From Cololabis saira (taxonomy: Eukaryota; Chordata; Actinopteri; Beloniformes; Belonidae): 64,000 nt of DNA. The translations under genes and the position numbers were made by a program. Positions 36,095 through 50,473 of the stretch are shown piece by piece. Every line of letters begins with the position of its first letter. Positions within the stretch are counted from its first letter, which is position 1. The notes beneath the pieces were generated by a model that was given only the letters and a program-made list of their open reading frames with translations, searched no databases and had not been told where the DNA came from. Location: NCBI RefSeq assembly GCF_033807715.1, contig NC_084597.1:9362843-9426842 (forward strand), in the 5' to 3' direction.

Positions 36095-36706
36095 TAGGGC
36101 TGGCCAATATATTGAGATTTTAATATGTATCGATATATTGTCAAACGCGATATGGTACGAGACAATATCGTTTATATCGATTATTTAATTTTTTTTTTTT
36201 TTTTTTTAGGATTTTGATATAGCTTATTTTGTGACAAATTGAATGTTTTATTTGAGATTTGCACAAAAGTTTTGTTATTTGCACAACTGTCAACCTCAGT
36301 GGAAAAGTCTGCCTGTTACTGTCTACATTGTATTAATTGCACAGTGTATTTTAATGTAATTGTTATGCAGGAAAGGGATATTTGTTTTATTTTATTCAAG
36401 AAGCATTTTTATTCTATATATGCAGGCAGTTTATTTTTATTTCATTTGTTTTATACATTTTGATATTGTGCAGACCTCTGTTAATAAAGGAACCTGTGTG
36501 ACATTTGGCACGAGGCTTTGTATTAAAACTGACTGTTTTTTTAATGGTTTGCCTCAGAAAAAAATGAAGCTAACAGAGATGCTATGCTATAATGCTTTGG
36601 GGGAAACCCCAATTATGTCACAGAAAAAATATCGATATATACCGAGTATCGCCATTCAGCTAGAAAATATCGAGATATGACTTTTGGTCCATATCGCCCA
36701 GCCGTA
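36095..36706 (-). mobile_element. hAT-type MITE, copy B (612 bp), intron 5, inverted relative to copy A
   Basis: The ends are TAGGGCTGGCCAATATAT and ATATCGCCCAGCCGTA, flanked by the exact 8-bp repeat CACTCAAA at 36087-36094 and 36707-36714. It reads as the reverse complement of copy A over its whole length, with scattered substitutions. Its distinct target duplication shows that it is a separate insertion, not a segmental duplication. Confidence 0.9.
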
Positions 36707-38121
36707 CACTCAAATAACTCAAAGTATTTTATTTCAGTGCTAAAATGATTTGGCTTTAGTATAAATTATCAGCATGTGAACATACTAAAGGGTAACTCGT
36801 TGTTTTTGTTGTTTTTCCCTTTTCGGAAGCCTCAAGAATGTCATGGCCTCTATCGACTAACAATCAACTGCTGTATGTTGTGTTGTCGTGTCCTTGAATT
36901 TAACAGCAAAGGTGAGTTTTTTTAAATTATGTTGTGCCAACAGCTGCATCGAAGTGTTTAATGTGATGGATCACCTGTCTGAGAGAAGTTGACTTTCAAA
37001 ATGCACCTCTGAAACGTCTGAAGAGTTTACAAGTACATAAAATGTTTATTTTTTTTTTTCTTTTACTGAGAAAATACTGTAATTGTCATATAACATCACA
37101 GTTTGATATTGGGCATTTGTTTGAACATTATTCTGCCTTTATAATCTGGATAGTTAATAAAGGAGCACCCCACCAAATCTAAAGCTCTTTTATGCCCAGA
37201 GAGAGAGGGTTTTTATGTAAATCGCGGGTGGTCTTGTAAGCTTATGGCAGCACCAGCCCAATGTGTGTATCTGTATGAGGAAAGTCTACAAGAGCTTTAA
37301 TAAAAGAAATGCCAGAATGCATTATAAGTATGATTGTACTGGCTCGGCCTGGTTGTTGTAAAGGAAAGCCGATTAAACCGATCCCGGGCTGCACCTACTG
37401 CACGTATCGGAACAAGTCAACTCTTAACGACAACAGATATTAGATTTCCTTTAGTGCACATTCATCTAATTTAGCTGTTTTGGATGATCTTTTTCGTTCT
37501 CTGTTCAAGTTAAAATTTACGACTACTTTACAGTAGAGCTTAAGCGTAACCAAGCCTCACAAAGCAATGTTTACGATGCATAAAATACGTACTCTGATTC
37601 CATGGAAGAAGCCATTAGCGGCAACATGCTTGCAAATCAAGTTGTGTCTAGTTGATTAAAGTGGAATTTATTACTGTTTATGAAGTGCACGGTTGCTTTT
37701 AGTCTAATAAGATTCAAATAAAGGTTGACGATGGGAAGTTTTTTAAGAAAGCTGTTACATGAAGCCTGGTACCAGTTGTGTTGCTTTTTGAAGAGGATTT
37801 CTGAAGGAGAGGAGAAGACGCGAGGGAGAAGTTAAAACTATTCAGGGACACGGGGGTCTGCTGGAGCCAGCACATACTCTTTGGCCCAAAGGCCTTTTGT
37901 TTTACACATCGCTCCATTTAGAGTGCATCCTACTGTGGCCAAAAAATTGTTTTTGTTATACTGCTAGTTGCAAACACATTTGTCCCTGATGTGACTGGAA
38001 AGGAGCTTGAACGAGGAGCACAGACCCGAAAGTGAAGTCATTTAGTCTGTCAAGGATAGAGTGGGCAATGAGTTTACGTAAACAAAACAATTCTTCTGTT
38101 AGCATGCACAGATGAAAATAC

Positions 38122-38828
38122 TAGAGGTGGGTGCAATTCATCGATGTGTTGATGCATCGCGATGCGTCACGTGGCGATTTGGAATCGATTAATTAAAAAA
38201 AATAAATAAATAAAAAATCTTTTTTTTTTTTTTAACTTATCCTATCCAGATTCCAGACTGAATAAGCTGAATCATTTCATTTCCAAGAATGCACATTTCT
38301 TATTGTTCACTTGAAATATGGCAGATATGTTTACACTAAATAAATTTGATGGAAGTAAATATCTTGTTTATTTGAATTAATGAACTCATTAAATCCAGGG
38401 CTTGACCGTTTTCAGTGTTTTCCGCCAATAGAGGGCGCTCTCATGCAAGTGCAGCTTTCCCTGGTCAAAGTTAAGTAAGTCAAAGAGCAAATGTTTACAT
38501 AGTCATAAAATAAATTATTTTGTGTCTTTGAAAAATACATGTCAAATGTTCAAAAAACCTTGTTATTTACTTAATGAGTGTTGTTAGAGGAACTGAGTTA
38601 ATTGATTGGCTATTTATTTACAAATGTAGCCACAGATGAAGACAAAATCAATCTTGTATGGAAAAAAGCATTAAATTTCACAATAATCGAAGAATCGTGG
38701 CACCAACAATCGAATCGAATCGACAATCGTTATAATCGAAGAATCGCAGAATCGAAGAATCGAAGAATCGAAGCTCCAATAATCAAAATCGAATCGAATC
38801 GTGAGGTACCCTTGTTTGCACACCCCTA
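38122..38828. mobile_element. hAT-type MITE (707 bp) with ATCGAATCG-rich interior
   Basis: The ends TAGAGGTGGGTGCAAT and TTTGCACACCCCTA are inverted and flanked by the exact 8-bp repeat GAAAATAC (38114-38121 and 38829-38836). The left and right subterminal regions carry CATCGATG/GCGATGCG and an array of AATCGAA-type units. It is non-coding. The terminal pattern TAGxGGTGGG is shared with 56965-57389. Confidence 0.9.
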
Positions 38829-39753
38829 GAAAATACAGTCCCGAATTTTTGATGTTCAACTTGCATTATTAAAGTCTCAAATTAATTTCCTTTAAAGATT
38901 TGAAAGAAATCTTTGTATTTAAATCATTTATTTATCCCCTTTTGGTGTTGCGGTCATTCCTTTGTGAACGCAGCTTGGTCTTAATGCAGATTTGAATGCT
39001 GCTTTCTACACACAGTGAGCCTGTAAAGGCTCACTGTTTTAAACCTTAAAATCAATTTTCTTTGCTTGTGAGTGTCACACACCCACTGTAGCATTGCACT
39101 CTGCAAGGTGAATGAATGGGGCTACATAAAAGATGGTTGTGAGCCTTTATGCTTGCTTATTTCGCTCCTTTAAGGTAGCCCTTTGCATAATTACCCGTGC
39201 AATGTGCTGATACGAAGAACTCATCTGTGAACTGATCCCTCACCTGCAAAAAACACTTCAATATTCCGATTCATTGCTTCTCTTTGTGAAATGTATAGTG
39301 CACGGAGTCGATCCTGAGCCCGTATCTCCTTGTTTGTGTGTAACGCTTTGGTCTAGTTGGTATTACAAAATAAAACAACACTTGTGAAGCAGCTCTGGAG
39401 CTCAAAGTGTTTACCACGCATAAAAGTGAGACACAGGTAATGTTTCTCTGGAGAATCTCTACTTATCTTGACAGCCGACTGGCGCGGGTTCTACCCCGAC
39501 GCTGAGGATCTGAATCTGCGTTTCTGCTTTTCTACTCGACCTCCCAAGACGGAATGACAGGTGTTGGTATTCCAGTTTCATGTATTTCACTTTCAATCTT
39601 GCCAAACATAGAGTCACCCCTCATCCTCACGGGGAGAAAAACAAACCCGATTCATGCTTTAAAGCTAAAGCCGTCCGACACCGCTCGTTCAGGAACCTTT
39701 TTGGTGTGTATTTTTTCCTTTTACCAGTTCTAAAAATAACGCTAGAGCCTTCA

Positions 39754-40005
<252 letters not shown>

Positions 40006-40099
40006 TTAAAATGTAGACAGGTATTTCACAGGAGACCCACGTGTAGGAAAATACTGTTCTCAAGATACACATTAAACTAACTGCAAAACAGAACACAGT

Positions 40100-40306
40100 A
40101 TTTATTTATTTATTTATTTCGATCTTGTGCTCAGTATGGTACACTCATTCATAACATGTCGTGTAATCATTTAGATCGAAAAGGAATAGGCTGAAGCTCT
40201 GAGCTTATAAACGCCTACCCTTTAACATTCACATTATTATTATTTACACTTTCTATAACAAATGCTTTCTAGCTTTTCCACCCAAAAAAGAAGCAAACAC
40301 AAAACA

Positions 40307-40377
<71 letters not shown>

Positions 40378-41090
40378 TGTAACAACAAAGAACCAGTAAG
40401 AAAAGAAAAAAAGGAAAAAAAATAATAAATAGTCCTGATTAAAACAAGGACATAAATATCAGTAATTATTACCTGCATAATTCCATAATTCTCTCCCTTG
40501 CGTCTTATCCTTCAATCTTGTTGGTATTTACTAATCATGATCTGTTTTAAACTATTTTTAAACTGTATGATGTTTTTACTTTGTTTAAGATTATCTGGCA
40601 AGCTATTCCACAACTTAACCCCAGTAACTGAAATACACATACTTCTAAGTGTTGTTTTAACTGTTGGTTGTTTGAGATTATGTTCCCCCCTTAACTCATA
40701 TTCATCTCTATCCTTAAACAGTTTTTGTATGTTGCAGGGGAGTGAATTATTCTTTGCTTTGTATATTATCTGTGCCGTTTTAAATTCAACTAAGTCAGTC
40801 AATTTTAGTGCGTTTAATTTCCAGAACAAAACATTTGTGTGATGATAAAATCCTACATTATTTACGATTCTTATTGCTTTTTTTTGCATTAGATAAATGG
40901 GTTGAAGATTGGTTTTTAAAGTATTTCCCCAAATCTCCACACAGTACGTCAGATACCGTAAAATTAATGAATTATAAAGTATGTATAATGTTTTTAGGTT
41001 TGATATGTGTCTAGTTTTTCCTAGAATGCCGATACTTTTAGCCAACTTTGATCTAATATATTTCATGTGCATTGAGGACAAGTCATGCTC
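40100..41090 (-). pseudogene. LINE reverse-transcriptase C-terminus with 3' tail
   Basis: The minus frame 40512-41081 (189 codons) reads MKYIRSKLAKSIGILGKTRH, then LRYLTYCVEIWGNTLKTN, QPIYLMQKKAIRIVNNVG and CISVTGVKLWNSLPDNLKQ. This is the characteristic thumb and C-terminal region of fish LINE reverse transcriptases. The catalytic palm is absent, so it is a 5'-truncated insertion, the usual result of target-primed reverse transcription. It is followed by a 3' UTR containing an (AT)n tract and ends in an (AAAT)n tail at 40101-40119. Confidence 0.8.
40311..40378. repeat. (AT)n microsatellite in the LINE 3' UTR
   Basis: About 33 AT units within the 3' part of the LINE fragment. Confidence 0.95.
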
Positions 41091-43994
41091 TCACAGTCAA
41101 ATCTCCATGTCCTGGTTCTGTGCACAGAGAGGGGAGAGGCGGGTGGTGAAGGAAAGTTAGAGCAGAACCAGGATCAGGACTATGTCAGACCAAGGTACCT
41201 GTTGTGGTTATCCCACCCATGCAGGGAGTCCAACCATAACGCAAAGTAGCAAGGCTTACCCAGCACATTAAAAAAGTGATGAAGATCATTCGGTAATTGC
41301 CCAGTTGGCATCGACCGCAACCTCCAGTGATAACCTCTGGTAATGAATTCAAGCTGTTCAGGAATGTAAAAATCTGGGCACATTAAGCTGAAGGCAAGTA
41401 TTGACCCAAAAGAGAAGGAAAGAGAGAATAACAAAAGGCTTTTAAAGATACTCCATCTTGATCAGTCTCTGATTCCTCATGGGTTTGCCACAGACAAGGA
41501 GGTGCATACAATCTTCTCAATGCTTCCCGGAGCTTGACATCTGAAAGATAAACACTTTCTCTCAAGCTCTCTCTGGTAATCATAGTCCCCCAGCAGGGAC
41601 ACTGTGAGGTTGGTATCTCAGGCCGGTGGCGAGTTATTTGACCAGTGAGATGCAACCGGCCCCACAGAATGAAATTTGTCAGTGAAAGAGAAAGAGAAGA
41701 CGCTGGAGTCCTTGATTCCCCTCCCGGCTGCAGCAAGGTGATAAGGGACCGGAGTTTTGTTTGTGGCAAATTGATTAATTTGGAGTTCGCACAGCTCAAG
41801 CCGGGCTGTCCACATTGGCCCAGCCAGGCCGTTATGACTCAGGTGGTCAAGGCAGGGCACAGAGTCAGGCAAATGCGTCACATTTGGATATCAAACTCAA
41901 ATGTGACGCCTCGAGTTCCAGTAAGCTTCCATAATGACTTATTTCCATTCTAGCATAATCCCTAAATTGCATAAATTCTCACATAAATCCCAATTTGTAT
42001 TTTTTCTTGGTTGATTAATTACATTCTAATGGAGTCATTTAAATCACTGCTGACTACCCTTCTCATTTCCCTACCTCATCCATTTTTCCATATGTCCATC
42101 TCTATCTCAGTCTAAAAATAGTCGCGGCCAAGTCAGACCTCCCTTTGTGCTTGCCAGCTGGAGATTTTTCAATATTTCTTTAGTGACTTTCTATATTTCC
42201 GCTCAAACATGACTTAAAACATCCTCATATTTTTATGCAAAAGATAAAAATATAAATCAAAAATGATATTTGTGCAGAAATATAGAAAGCAGCCACAGGC
42301 AGTAGCTCTTCCCCTGCTGAATGACAAACAGCTGTCCCCTGGTTTGCAGTAGTTCAGCACCATGGCATCACAGCAGGGGTGTCTTAATATCATGCATACT
42401 TTAGTCCCTCATTTCCTTTTCTCCCCTTCAATTATTTCTCTGATTCTGCTCTTTAGAAGCTTCATTTTTGTTTTTCCTTTCTACCTTTTAACATGGTGAT
42501 TTTTCTGTCTTTAATCATAGCTTTATCTTACAATTTCTGCTTTCTATTAAAGCAAACATGAAAATTATATTCAAACAAGTAAGATAAAAGTTTGCAACGT
42601 GACTCAGAACTATTGACAGAATCAGTTACCTGCGTCATATTTTCTCATCACCAGCACCCTCCTTCCTCAAATAGCTTGCAAGCACACTCCCACATCCATC
42701 TTTCCATCCATGTTTCTAACCCCCCCAGCTGTGGCAGAGATAGATGTAATGACTGGAGGCTCAGCACCCTGAACTCATCCCTGCTGCTCCTCAGCCTGCT
42801 CCAGTCATATGCACAGCCATGCAGCAAATCAGCCCTGGATGAACCTGGCTACACACTGGGGCACTTTTCCCACGAACACGGCATCGGGGGCCTCAAAGCT
42901 GTCAGTTCGATGCCTGCAGGGCCCGTTGAAGGGGTGGGGGAAATAGTTGATGTAGATTGAGCATATTTTCTGTGAAGCAGATGTAGATCACATACTGAGC
43001 AAGAGACATGTCACTAATTCAGACTGCAATTTCAAACTGCTCACTTGTTTGTTTTGGGCAACCGGCTGTCATTAACTTTTTTGGAATATGCTAGAAAGTG
43101 CCTGAAGGTTATGATATAGATATATGTACATATATCATGAATCTGAACTGATCATAGTGAGTATTAGTATAAGACAACATTTATTTACCGAAAATTAAGC
43201 CGATACATTTTGTTATGTTTTTAAACAAAAGCACCGGGTTAGAGGAGAGGTTACAAACTTTTTCAAATGAGTTTAACCAATGGCTATCTTTCTATCTAGT
43301 TCAATCTTTATCCAGTATGCTCTCAGATTAGTGTGAACCAACACATGAACTAATGAGCTGACCTGCCCCTGATTAATGTGGGGATGAAAAAAGATCAAAT
43401 TTAATGATTATCATCATAGGAATCACCATGAAATGAATTTCTTTAGTCGTCTTTTTACATTTGCATTTTACCACAATCAAAACAGCCTTTTTTAAAGGTT
43501 GTAAATTGGGTGGCTTTGTATAATCATGCTTTCTTTTTTCATTAAATAGCTTACAATAATGACAAGTTTTAAGTGCATATTAAACAGCCCTGCAAAGCTA
43601 TGGCTAAAACATGGAGGAAGTGGTTTTTCTAGATGGTCATGACCATGAGCAGAGGGCAAGGTCAGGCCATAGTACTTGAATAAATTGAATCCATCTCCGT
43701 GCTTTTATAAGTAGGGTGTAAACTAATGAACTGATATCTTAACATGTCCTGTTTGCATCGGCCAAGGTGACTCTGCTGATTCCTTGAAAAGAATTATGGC
43801 AACAAGCTCCCAGAGGATAATATGTCCTTTGTATATTTGTTATGCTTCTGTGCACGTGCTCAGTTTGTGTATCTACATGAATGCACACAACCAGACTGCA
43901 ACTGATTGTGTTCTAATTTGCTAATTGCTGTTTGCTGACAGCAAAGTAATAAACACAGTCAACATGCTCTTGTCCCAGCTACTCAAATATTAGC

Positions 43995-44610
43995 ATTTAT
44001 TATGGGCATGTAGTGCAAGTAGTGGCATGACCATATTGCAATCGTCCAGAATGGCCCAAAGGGCAATGTTGCTAGCATTTTGCTAACAAGCTAAAGTCGC
44101 AAAAGTCCCACTGTGCACCAGCGGGATGTGGAAAAAAAAATCCCCAAAAAATAAAACATGCCCGAAAAAACGAGAAAAAAACATGAAAATGAAGGCGATA
44201 TAATAGTATACAGAAACGGTTTCCCTTTTCTTATTATTCTTATTCTGTACGCTGTTTTCCTCCGTTAATGCGGCCCGAACCACAATGTTCACCCATGCAT
44301 GGCATACATCGGTAGACGCGTCTCCATCGTGCCTCGATGGGCATTACTTTTCTCAGTCAAAAGTGTTACCGTGGCAACGCTAGATGCCAAAAAGCAAAAA
44401 AAAAAAAAAGGCGAAAATTCGGACGCTTATTGCTCGGCCGAACTTTATCGTAGAGACATAGTTCAAATTTACAAACACTCAGCCCGATTGGCACTAAAGG
44501 ACCGTACAACCTCATCATGCTAATTATTACGGTTTTTGCGATATTTAACTTTCAATTAAAAAAAAAAATCAATTTAATTTGGGACGCTTGTTGCTAGGCA
44601 CATTGAGATA
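43995..44610 (+). mobile_element. Dispersed fish repeat (GGCCCAAAGGGCAATG family), copy in intron 4; contains the empty TTAA site
   Basis: From TATTATGGGCATG (about 43995) through GGCCCAAAGGGCAATGTTGC, CATGCATGGCATACATCG, GTCAAAAGTGTTACCGTGGC and GCTTGTTGCTAGGC this matches the reverse complement of 51605-52436. Parts (GTGTTACCGTGGC...GCTAGA.GCCAAAAAGC) are shared with the AGCTGCAAGCAGCGATG family elements. TTAA at 44545-44548 is the uninterrupted counterpart of the insertion site of the MITE at 51662-52002. Confidence 0.75.
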
Positions 44611-45179
44611 AGACATTGTCTCGCTATTAGCTTCAGAGTTCAGAATCTCACTGGACAAAACCCCTACATACGTGGGAAATAAACCGCAATTATTTTCATG
44701 CAACTCTTTCAAACAAAACTGAGATGCTTTAATGGTGATATTTGAATTTTCTTATTTTCATTTAATTTAAGGGGACATATTATTAAAACTCTGACAGATC
44801 CCATAATAAGCAAGACTCAAAGGTTCAAATAGCCTAAACTTTAAATCTTTAACTGATTATAAACTTATAGGTTCACTTTCTGTATTTCACTCATTTTTGT
44901 TGCCATATTTTGGTTTGCTATCATATTCGGCTAAGAAACAAATGCACAAAGCAGTAATCAGAAAATAATTTTAGTTTTGTTTTAGTTGAGTACACATTTT
45001 CAGAGGTTACAAAGCTTAACACGTACAGGGGAGAGAGGTGACTACGTGTTACTACTCATGAAATGGTTCAGGCCTTGGTGCAACATATTACATAGAGATG
45101 GAGTTGGAACTCTTAAACCTTCTTAACAAGATTTAAAAGTTTTGATCAGGTGTAATTGAAAAATACCTTTTGAGTTTTC

Positions 45180-45656
45180 CAAACCTTAATGGTCTTGAGC
45201 CTTCTTATTTGTCTGCACTACTTTTACCCTATCGAACCTCGCGGACCCCGAGGTCCTCCGGTGCCTTTTAACCATACCAAGAGTCAGAACCAGGACACAC
45301 GGGGAGGCGGCATTCAGTTATTATGGTCCCCGATTGTGGAACAGCCTCCCGGAGAACCTCAGGCTGCAGAGACTGTTGATGTTTTTAAAAAGAAGCTCAA
45401 GACCCATCTCTTTAATCAGGCTTTTAACTGACTCATTTAACTCTTTTAAATTTTTTATGCTCACCCTTATTTTTATTGGATCTTACTACTCTGTTTTATA
45501 TTAATCTTTAGTTTATCCTGTTTTATCATTTTATTTTCATTGTCTTATCTCAATGTTTTATGTTTATTTGTTTTATAGTAAAGCACTTTGTGTTGCATTT
45601 TATGTATGAAAGGTGGTTTATAAATAAAGTTTGATTTGATTTGATTTGATTTGATA
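45180..45656 (+). pseudogene. L2-like LINE 3' end with (TTTGA)n tail
   Basis: The plus strand encodes, with frameshifts, LEPSYLSALLLPYRTSRTP, then a FSYYGPRLWNSLPENLR segment and DVFKKKLKTHLFNQ. These are C-terminal motifs of fish L2-like reverse transcriptases. The sequence then runs through an AT-rich 3' UTR (GTAAAGCACTTTGTGTTGCA) to GATTTGATTTGATTTGAT at 45638-45655. It is strongly 5'-truncated and frame-broken. Confidence 0.75.
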
Positions 45657-46393
45657 TGAACCTTCAGAAAACTTCTAATAATTCACAATTTTCACCATTG
45701 TTAATATCCATCTACTGTAAGTCAAGGCTACACAGTTTTAGAAAATACCTGTATTTTTGGTAAATCAGCCAATCACCTTTAGTTAAATTTCAGCTCTTTT
45801 TTTTTTTTTTTTAAATCACAGGGATGTTCGTGTATGACATGTCAGTGATGGTTTGAATTCCCTGTACTACAGTGTTTTCCGTATGGCACAAGGAATGGTG
45901 CAACATAAAGTAAATAAAGTTTGGGAGTTGAACTTGGCTTCATGTGTGCAAAATGCACAGCACATTACTCATGGCTGGCTGTTCTGGCAAATGCCCAGGC
46001 CTGTCAGCGGGATCACAGATGGTGGCCAAGTGAAATGCTGGATAATCACTCTCCATGTAAAAAAAAAAAAATGCAATTATGTAATCGGAAATAAAATGAA
46101 TAGAAGAAAAAAAAAATCCATCCACTGGAGGCACATTGACAGGGAAGCGCATGGTCATGTCACAAGACCTCTTCACCCTCATCCTGATGTGATCCGCTTG
46201 GAAGAAGGAGAAAATCCTCTTTTCAACTCATACGTCTGTGATTTTATGATCTCTTGCAACTCAAATCATTGGTACACAAAGCAACCAAGAGATGAGCTAA
46301 TTTAAGTCTTCCTCCAGTGATGGGTGTCAATGATCATGGCATTGTACCATCTAGTTCATTTTCTAAAAACAGCATCCACGATCAAGTAAATCA

Positions 46394-46726
<333 letters not shown>

Positions 46727-47404
46727 TTACTGCGACACAGTGAGGAATGACGGGCTTCCCTTTGATGGATCACTGAACCTCCACTAAACATCCAGCCAAT
46801 AGAAGTCTTCATGACTCAGAGCTTAATGCCCTTATTCTTATCTGTTTACTTTCCTTCACAACTCTCACTTTGCTGGAACTACCTGGCCTTATTTATTTGC
46901 AGTTTACTACTGAAAATTCGCTGACATGATGGGTTTGTCTTCTGCACCTGTCCTTAAAAACCCAATAACATCTGGAGCTGGGTTCTCTCAGTTTCTATTA
47001 TTTATCCAGCTGGGTTTTAGAGCAACTATATCATTGTCATGTATTATGCTGGTGTGAAATAGCACAGCCAATTGCTTTTATAAATGTACAACACTGACCA
47101 GATGTTTCTAAAGTTAGCTGCGCACTAATGTGGCCACTGAGGGGCCACAATCTGGCGATCTAATACTGTTGGAAATTAAAACTCATATCAAATCAATAAA
47201 TGGAACATGACGTTCTGCTGTGGTGAACCGTAGATTAGGAAAGCTGAAATGAGAAGCATGCAGCTGCCAGCCAGGCCTGTAGTCCTTGTGGTCTTCTTTC
47301 TCTTACTCTAATAATGTCAAAAAACAGCAGCGTGGAAAGTGGAACAAATGCTATCTTGTTAAAATGTGCAGTTTGACAATATTTTGATTGCAAAAAAAAG
47401 AAGA

Positions 47405-48223
47405 ATTAAACCTTGAAGCAGTGATGAACGGGCCTTTGCGCGTGCAATTTCCACCAATAAAGGTCAAGGACTCAAAACAAAGTCCGATGACACCACCCAT
47501 GACTCTTTATGTGAAACCATTTAAAAGTTATGGCAGAAAATAGGAATTATCACATATTGACCAATCAGAAGAAGGGGCGGGGCTACTTTTTTCACCAATT
47601 ATGTTCAAAGACTCAAACCGAGTCCGATGACACCACCCACGACTCTTTATGCCAAACCATTCAAAAGTTATGGCAGAAAATAGGAACTATCAAATATCAG
47701 ATGAAGGGGGGGCAAACTTTTTGGCGTTTTTTTGTCGCCATGGTAACGCTTTTGACTGAGAAAAGTAATGCCCATCGTCGCAGGATCGAGACGCACATTT
47801 TGATGTATAACACTGGGTGCACGTTACGGTAAAGGCCGAAGAAATGGCATAAATTGCGCCAAAATTACACGATTAATTCAAAATGGCCGACTTCCTGTTC
47901 GGTTTCGGCTATGGCGCCAAGAGACTTTTCTTTAAGTTGCGACATGATACAAGTATATACTGAATTTCGTGCATGTACGTCAAACTGTATTGTGGGGCTT
48001 GAGGCACAAAGTTTTCTAGGGGGCGCTTTTGAGCCATTAATGCAAACCATTAAATATCAAATTTTTCGCCAGCCTGGCTTGCGTGCAAAATTTGGTGACT
48101 TTTGGGGCACGTTTAGGGGGGCAAAAAGGCCCTCATTTCGTCGGAAGAAAAACGAGGATAAAAACAAAAACAATTCCTACAGATACAATAGGGCCTTCGC
48201 ACTGTCAGTGCTCGGGCCCTTAT
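47405..48223 (+). mobile_element. Dispersed repeat of the AGCTGCAAGCAGCGATG family, copy 1
   Basis: It begins TTAAACCTTGAAGCAGTGAT-GAACGGGCC, contains the GATGACACCACCCACGACTC / AAAAGTTATGGCAGAAAAT blocks twice, then AACGCTTTTGACTGAGAAAA, ATGGCCGACTTCCTGTTCGG and GGGGGCGCTTTTGAGCC. It ends GGGCCTTCGCACTG-CAGTGCTCGGGCCCTTAT. The same order occurs inverted at 60315-62215. Short frames within it translate similarly in every copy (for example NSKWPTSCSV), but this reflects repeat identity, not a gene. Confidence 0.75.
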
Positions 48224-50473
48224 AAAACAAGGCTATGTGTTTGCTACAGTAGAGTACACTGGCTTAAGCCCCGCCAAACAAGGGGAATGCACAGCACATA
48301 CTAATCTGCACTGACCCACAGACCTTCATACTGCTAGTTTACATATACGTTTCTCCATATTTGAGGAATTAACACTTAGTTAAATTTGGCTACATTCACC
48401 AGCATTGTATATTTGCACATATTGTATCCAGTGCGCTCAAATGTGCCACTAAAAGGAGCTCAAATCTCTGGTCACTCACAGTTCTTCCTGATTGCAGACG
48501 AGACAGGAGTCATGTCACTTTGGAGGTTGATAAGGCCCTTGTGTGATTTGTCATATTCTAATGAGATGACACCCACTCTGACCTCTCTGGACTGTGATTG
48601 ACTGTCTGGGAAGTTAAGGAGCTGGACCTGGCAACCATTCGAAGGCCTCTGCTTTTTGTTGAAATGCCGGTAAGTTACAGGTTTCCGTCATCTTGGAGGA
48701 AGTCTGAACATTTGGGCCTTATCATATCATATACTATTGGAACTCACCTTCCTTGTTTAATTAGCTGCTGATGTTAATTTGTGTAAATTTAAATACGGCC
48801 AGTTACTTAACGTTCGCAGCTGGTAGCACATTCCACCATCGTGACAACAGGGATGTGAACAGTGTGGATTGCATCGTATGTAGGGATGCCAGCGCCAGAT
48901 GGCATGCCATAGAGGGACATAATATCCGGACAGCAGTAAAAGCCTTTAAGGACAGAGCTGGGTGAAGACCCAGAAGTCACTTACAGCTTAAGTACTTACA
49001 GTTTAAGTACTTAAGCTGAAAGTATTTAAGTGTCTAATTTAACGAACTTTAACATCTATAAGGTTTTGAATGCAAGACTTTTACTCATAGTGAAGTATTA
49101 TTACATTGTTTTATTGGCATGGAAAGAGACCACTGGTTTACAAGTGTAGATAAGAAGTATTAATCTGTGTTAAAATAAAACTAACAACTAACTTCTTTCA
49201 CTTCAGAAGTGTTCATGTTAATCACAGTGTTTGGTTTGATCATTTGTGTGCATTAAAGATATCTATATCTATCTATGCTTATTATGAATTAAACATTAAC
49301 CCTGTCGTTCAAATTAAGCTCAACATTTCCGAAAAAAAAATGTAGTCTGGCACAGTTTAAGTATTTATTTTTCTCCATCAGATAGGTATGGTGCTATAGT
49401 GAAGTTGGTGGTGTGTTATGCTGCCAGAAAACCTTGACCTCTCAAGGTGAAACCACAAAGATTTCGTCATTTTATCGACCTCAAAGTTTTTACTCAGGGC
49501 TAAAATAGCAGAAGCTGGGCGAGATCCCTCAGGCCAGATTTGAACATAATCCATTTAACTGGAAGTGCATTCGAGGTTTCGGGTAGTTTCCGTTTGAAAA
49601 CCATGTGTTCCACCACTCAATCTTAAAAGTGTTTTTTTTTCTTCCATAAAGCTGACTCCAACTGTGCCGTAACTGTAAAGACAGTTCTGTACTTAATGCA
49701 TTTGTGATTTGGAGTCACATCTTATGTTGTCATTTTAATAAAGTCAAAAGTCTTTAACTGGTGGAAATAATTTTTGAAGTGACTTGTGTCTTTTTACTTA
49801 AAGAACTGGCCCCTGATGGGATCTTATTTGCTTTTTAACGTTTATATTAAACTGGATGATTTTATTTTATGTTTTATAGAAGCAGAGCAGAAGGCTGCAG
49901 TTTCACAGAAGAAAATGTGGAGTCCACCGTGGAAGAGGTTCGGTTACTGGCATCCGTCTCAGATACTATTATTACAGCAATTCATGTGTAGAAAGAAAGA
50001 TGTCTTTTTTTCTCCCTTTCCCCTCTTTTGTGCAGGTAATCCGACAATCTTCTGGTAATCCGGCTGCATTCTTCATGATTTTAAAGAAGGACAAAAGTAG
50101 TTGAAACAAAAATCTAATTTGTTTCCAGCACAGGTAGAACCTCCCTCAACATTGACAAACTGGAGCACAATCCCAGTGCGATCCAATTACAGTTGGCCCA
50201 CACCTCACCTGTGCCGAGGAGCTTTAAGGCCAATAATGACAACACTGAACCCTCTGGAAGGGGTTACCTACCCCTCTCTGAACAGATAACAATGCTAGTG
50301 TCTTTTTTCATGAAAAAATAAATAATTCATTATTTACTGTGTATTGAATGACAAGAATTTTTGGGAAAGACGAGAATACATGTTTAAACATTTGGTGCTT
50401 AAACCTTTTTTCTAAATGTATATTGTTTTGATGCAATTATTTGCTGTATTTAATAATAACAATAACAATAACA

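Noticed and set aside
41383..41881. Overlapping minus-strand frames of 138 and 87 codons in intron 4
   Set aside because: No domain, splice-site or repeat support.
48771..48965. 64-codon frame with Cys/His residues that could suggest a zinc finger
   Set aside because: The spacing does not fit a known finger and there is no supporting context.
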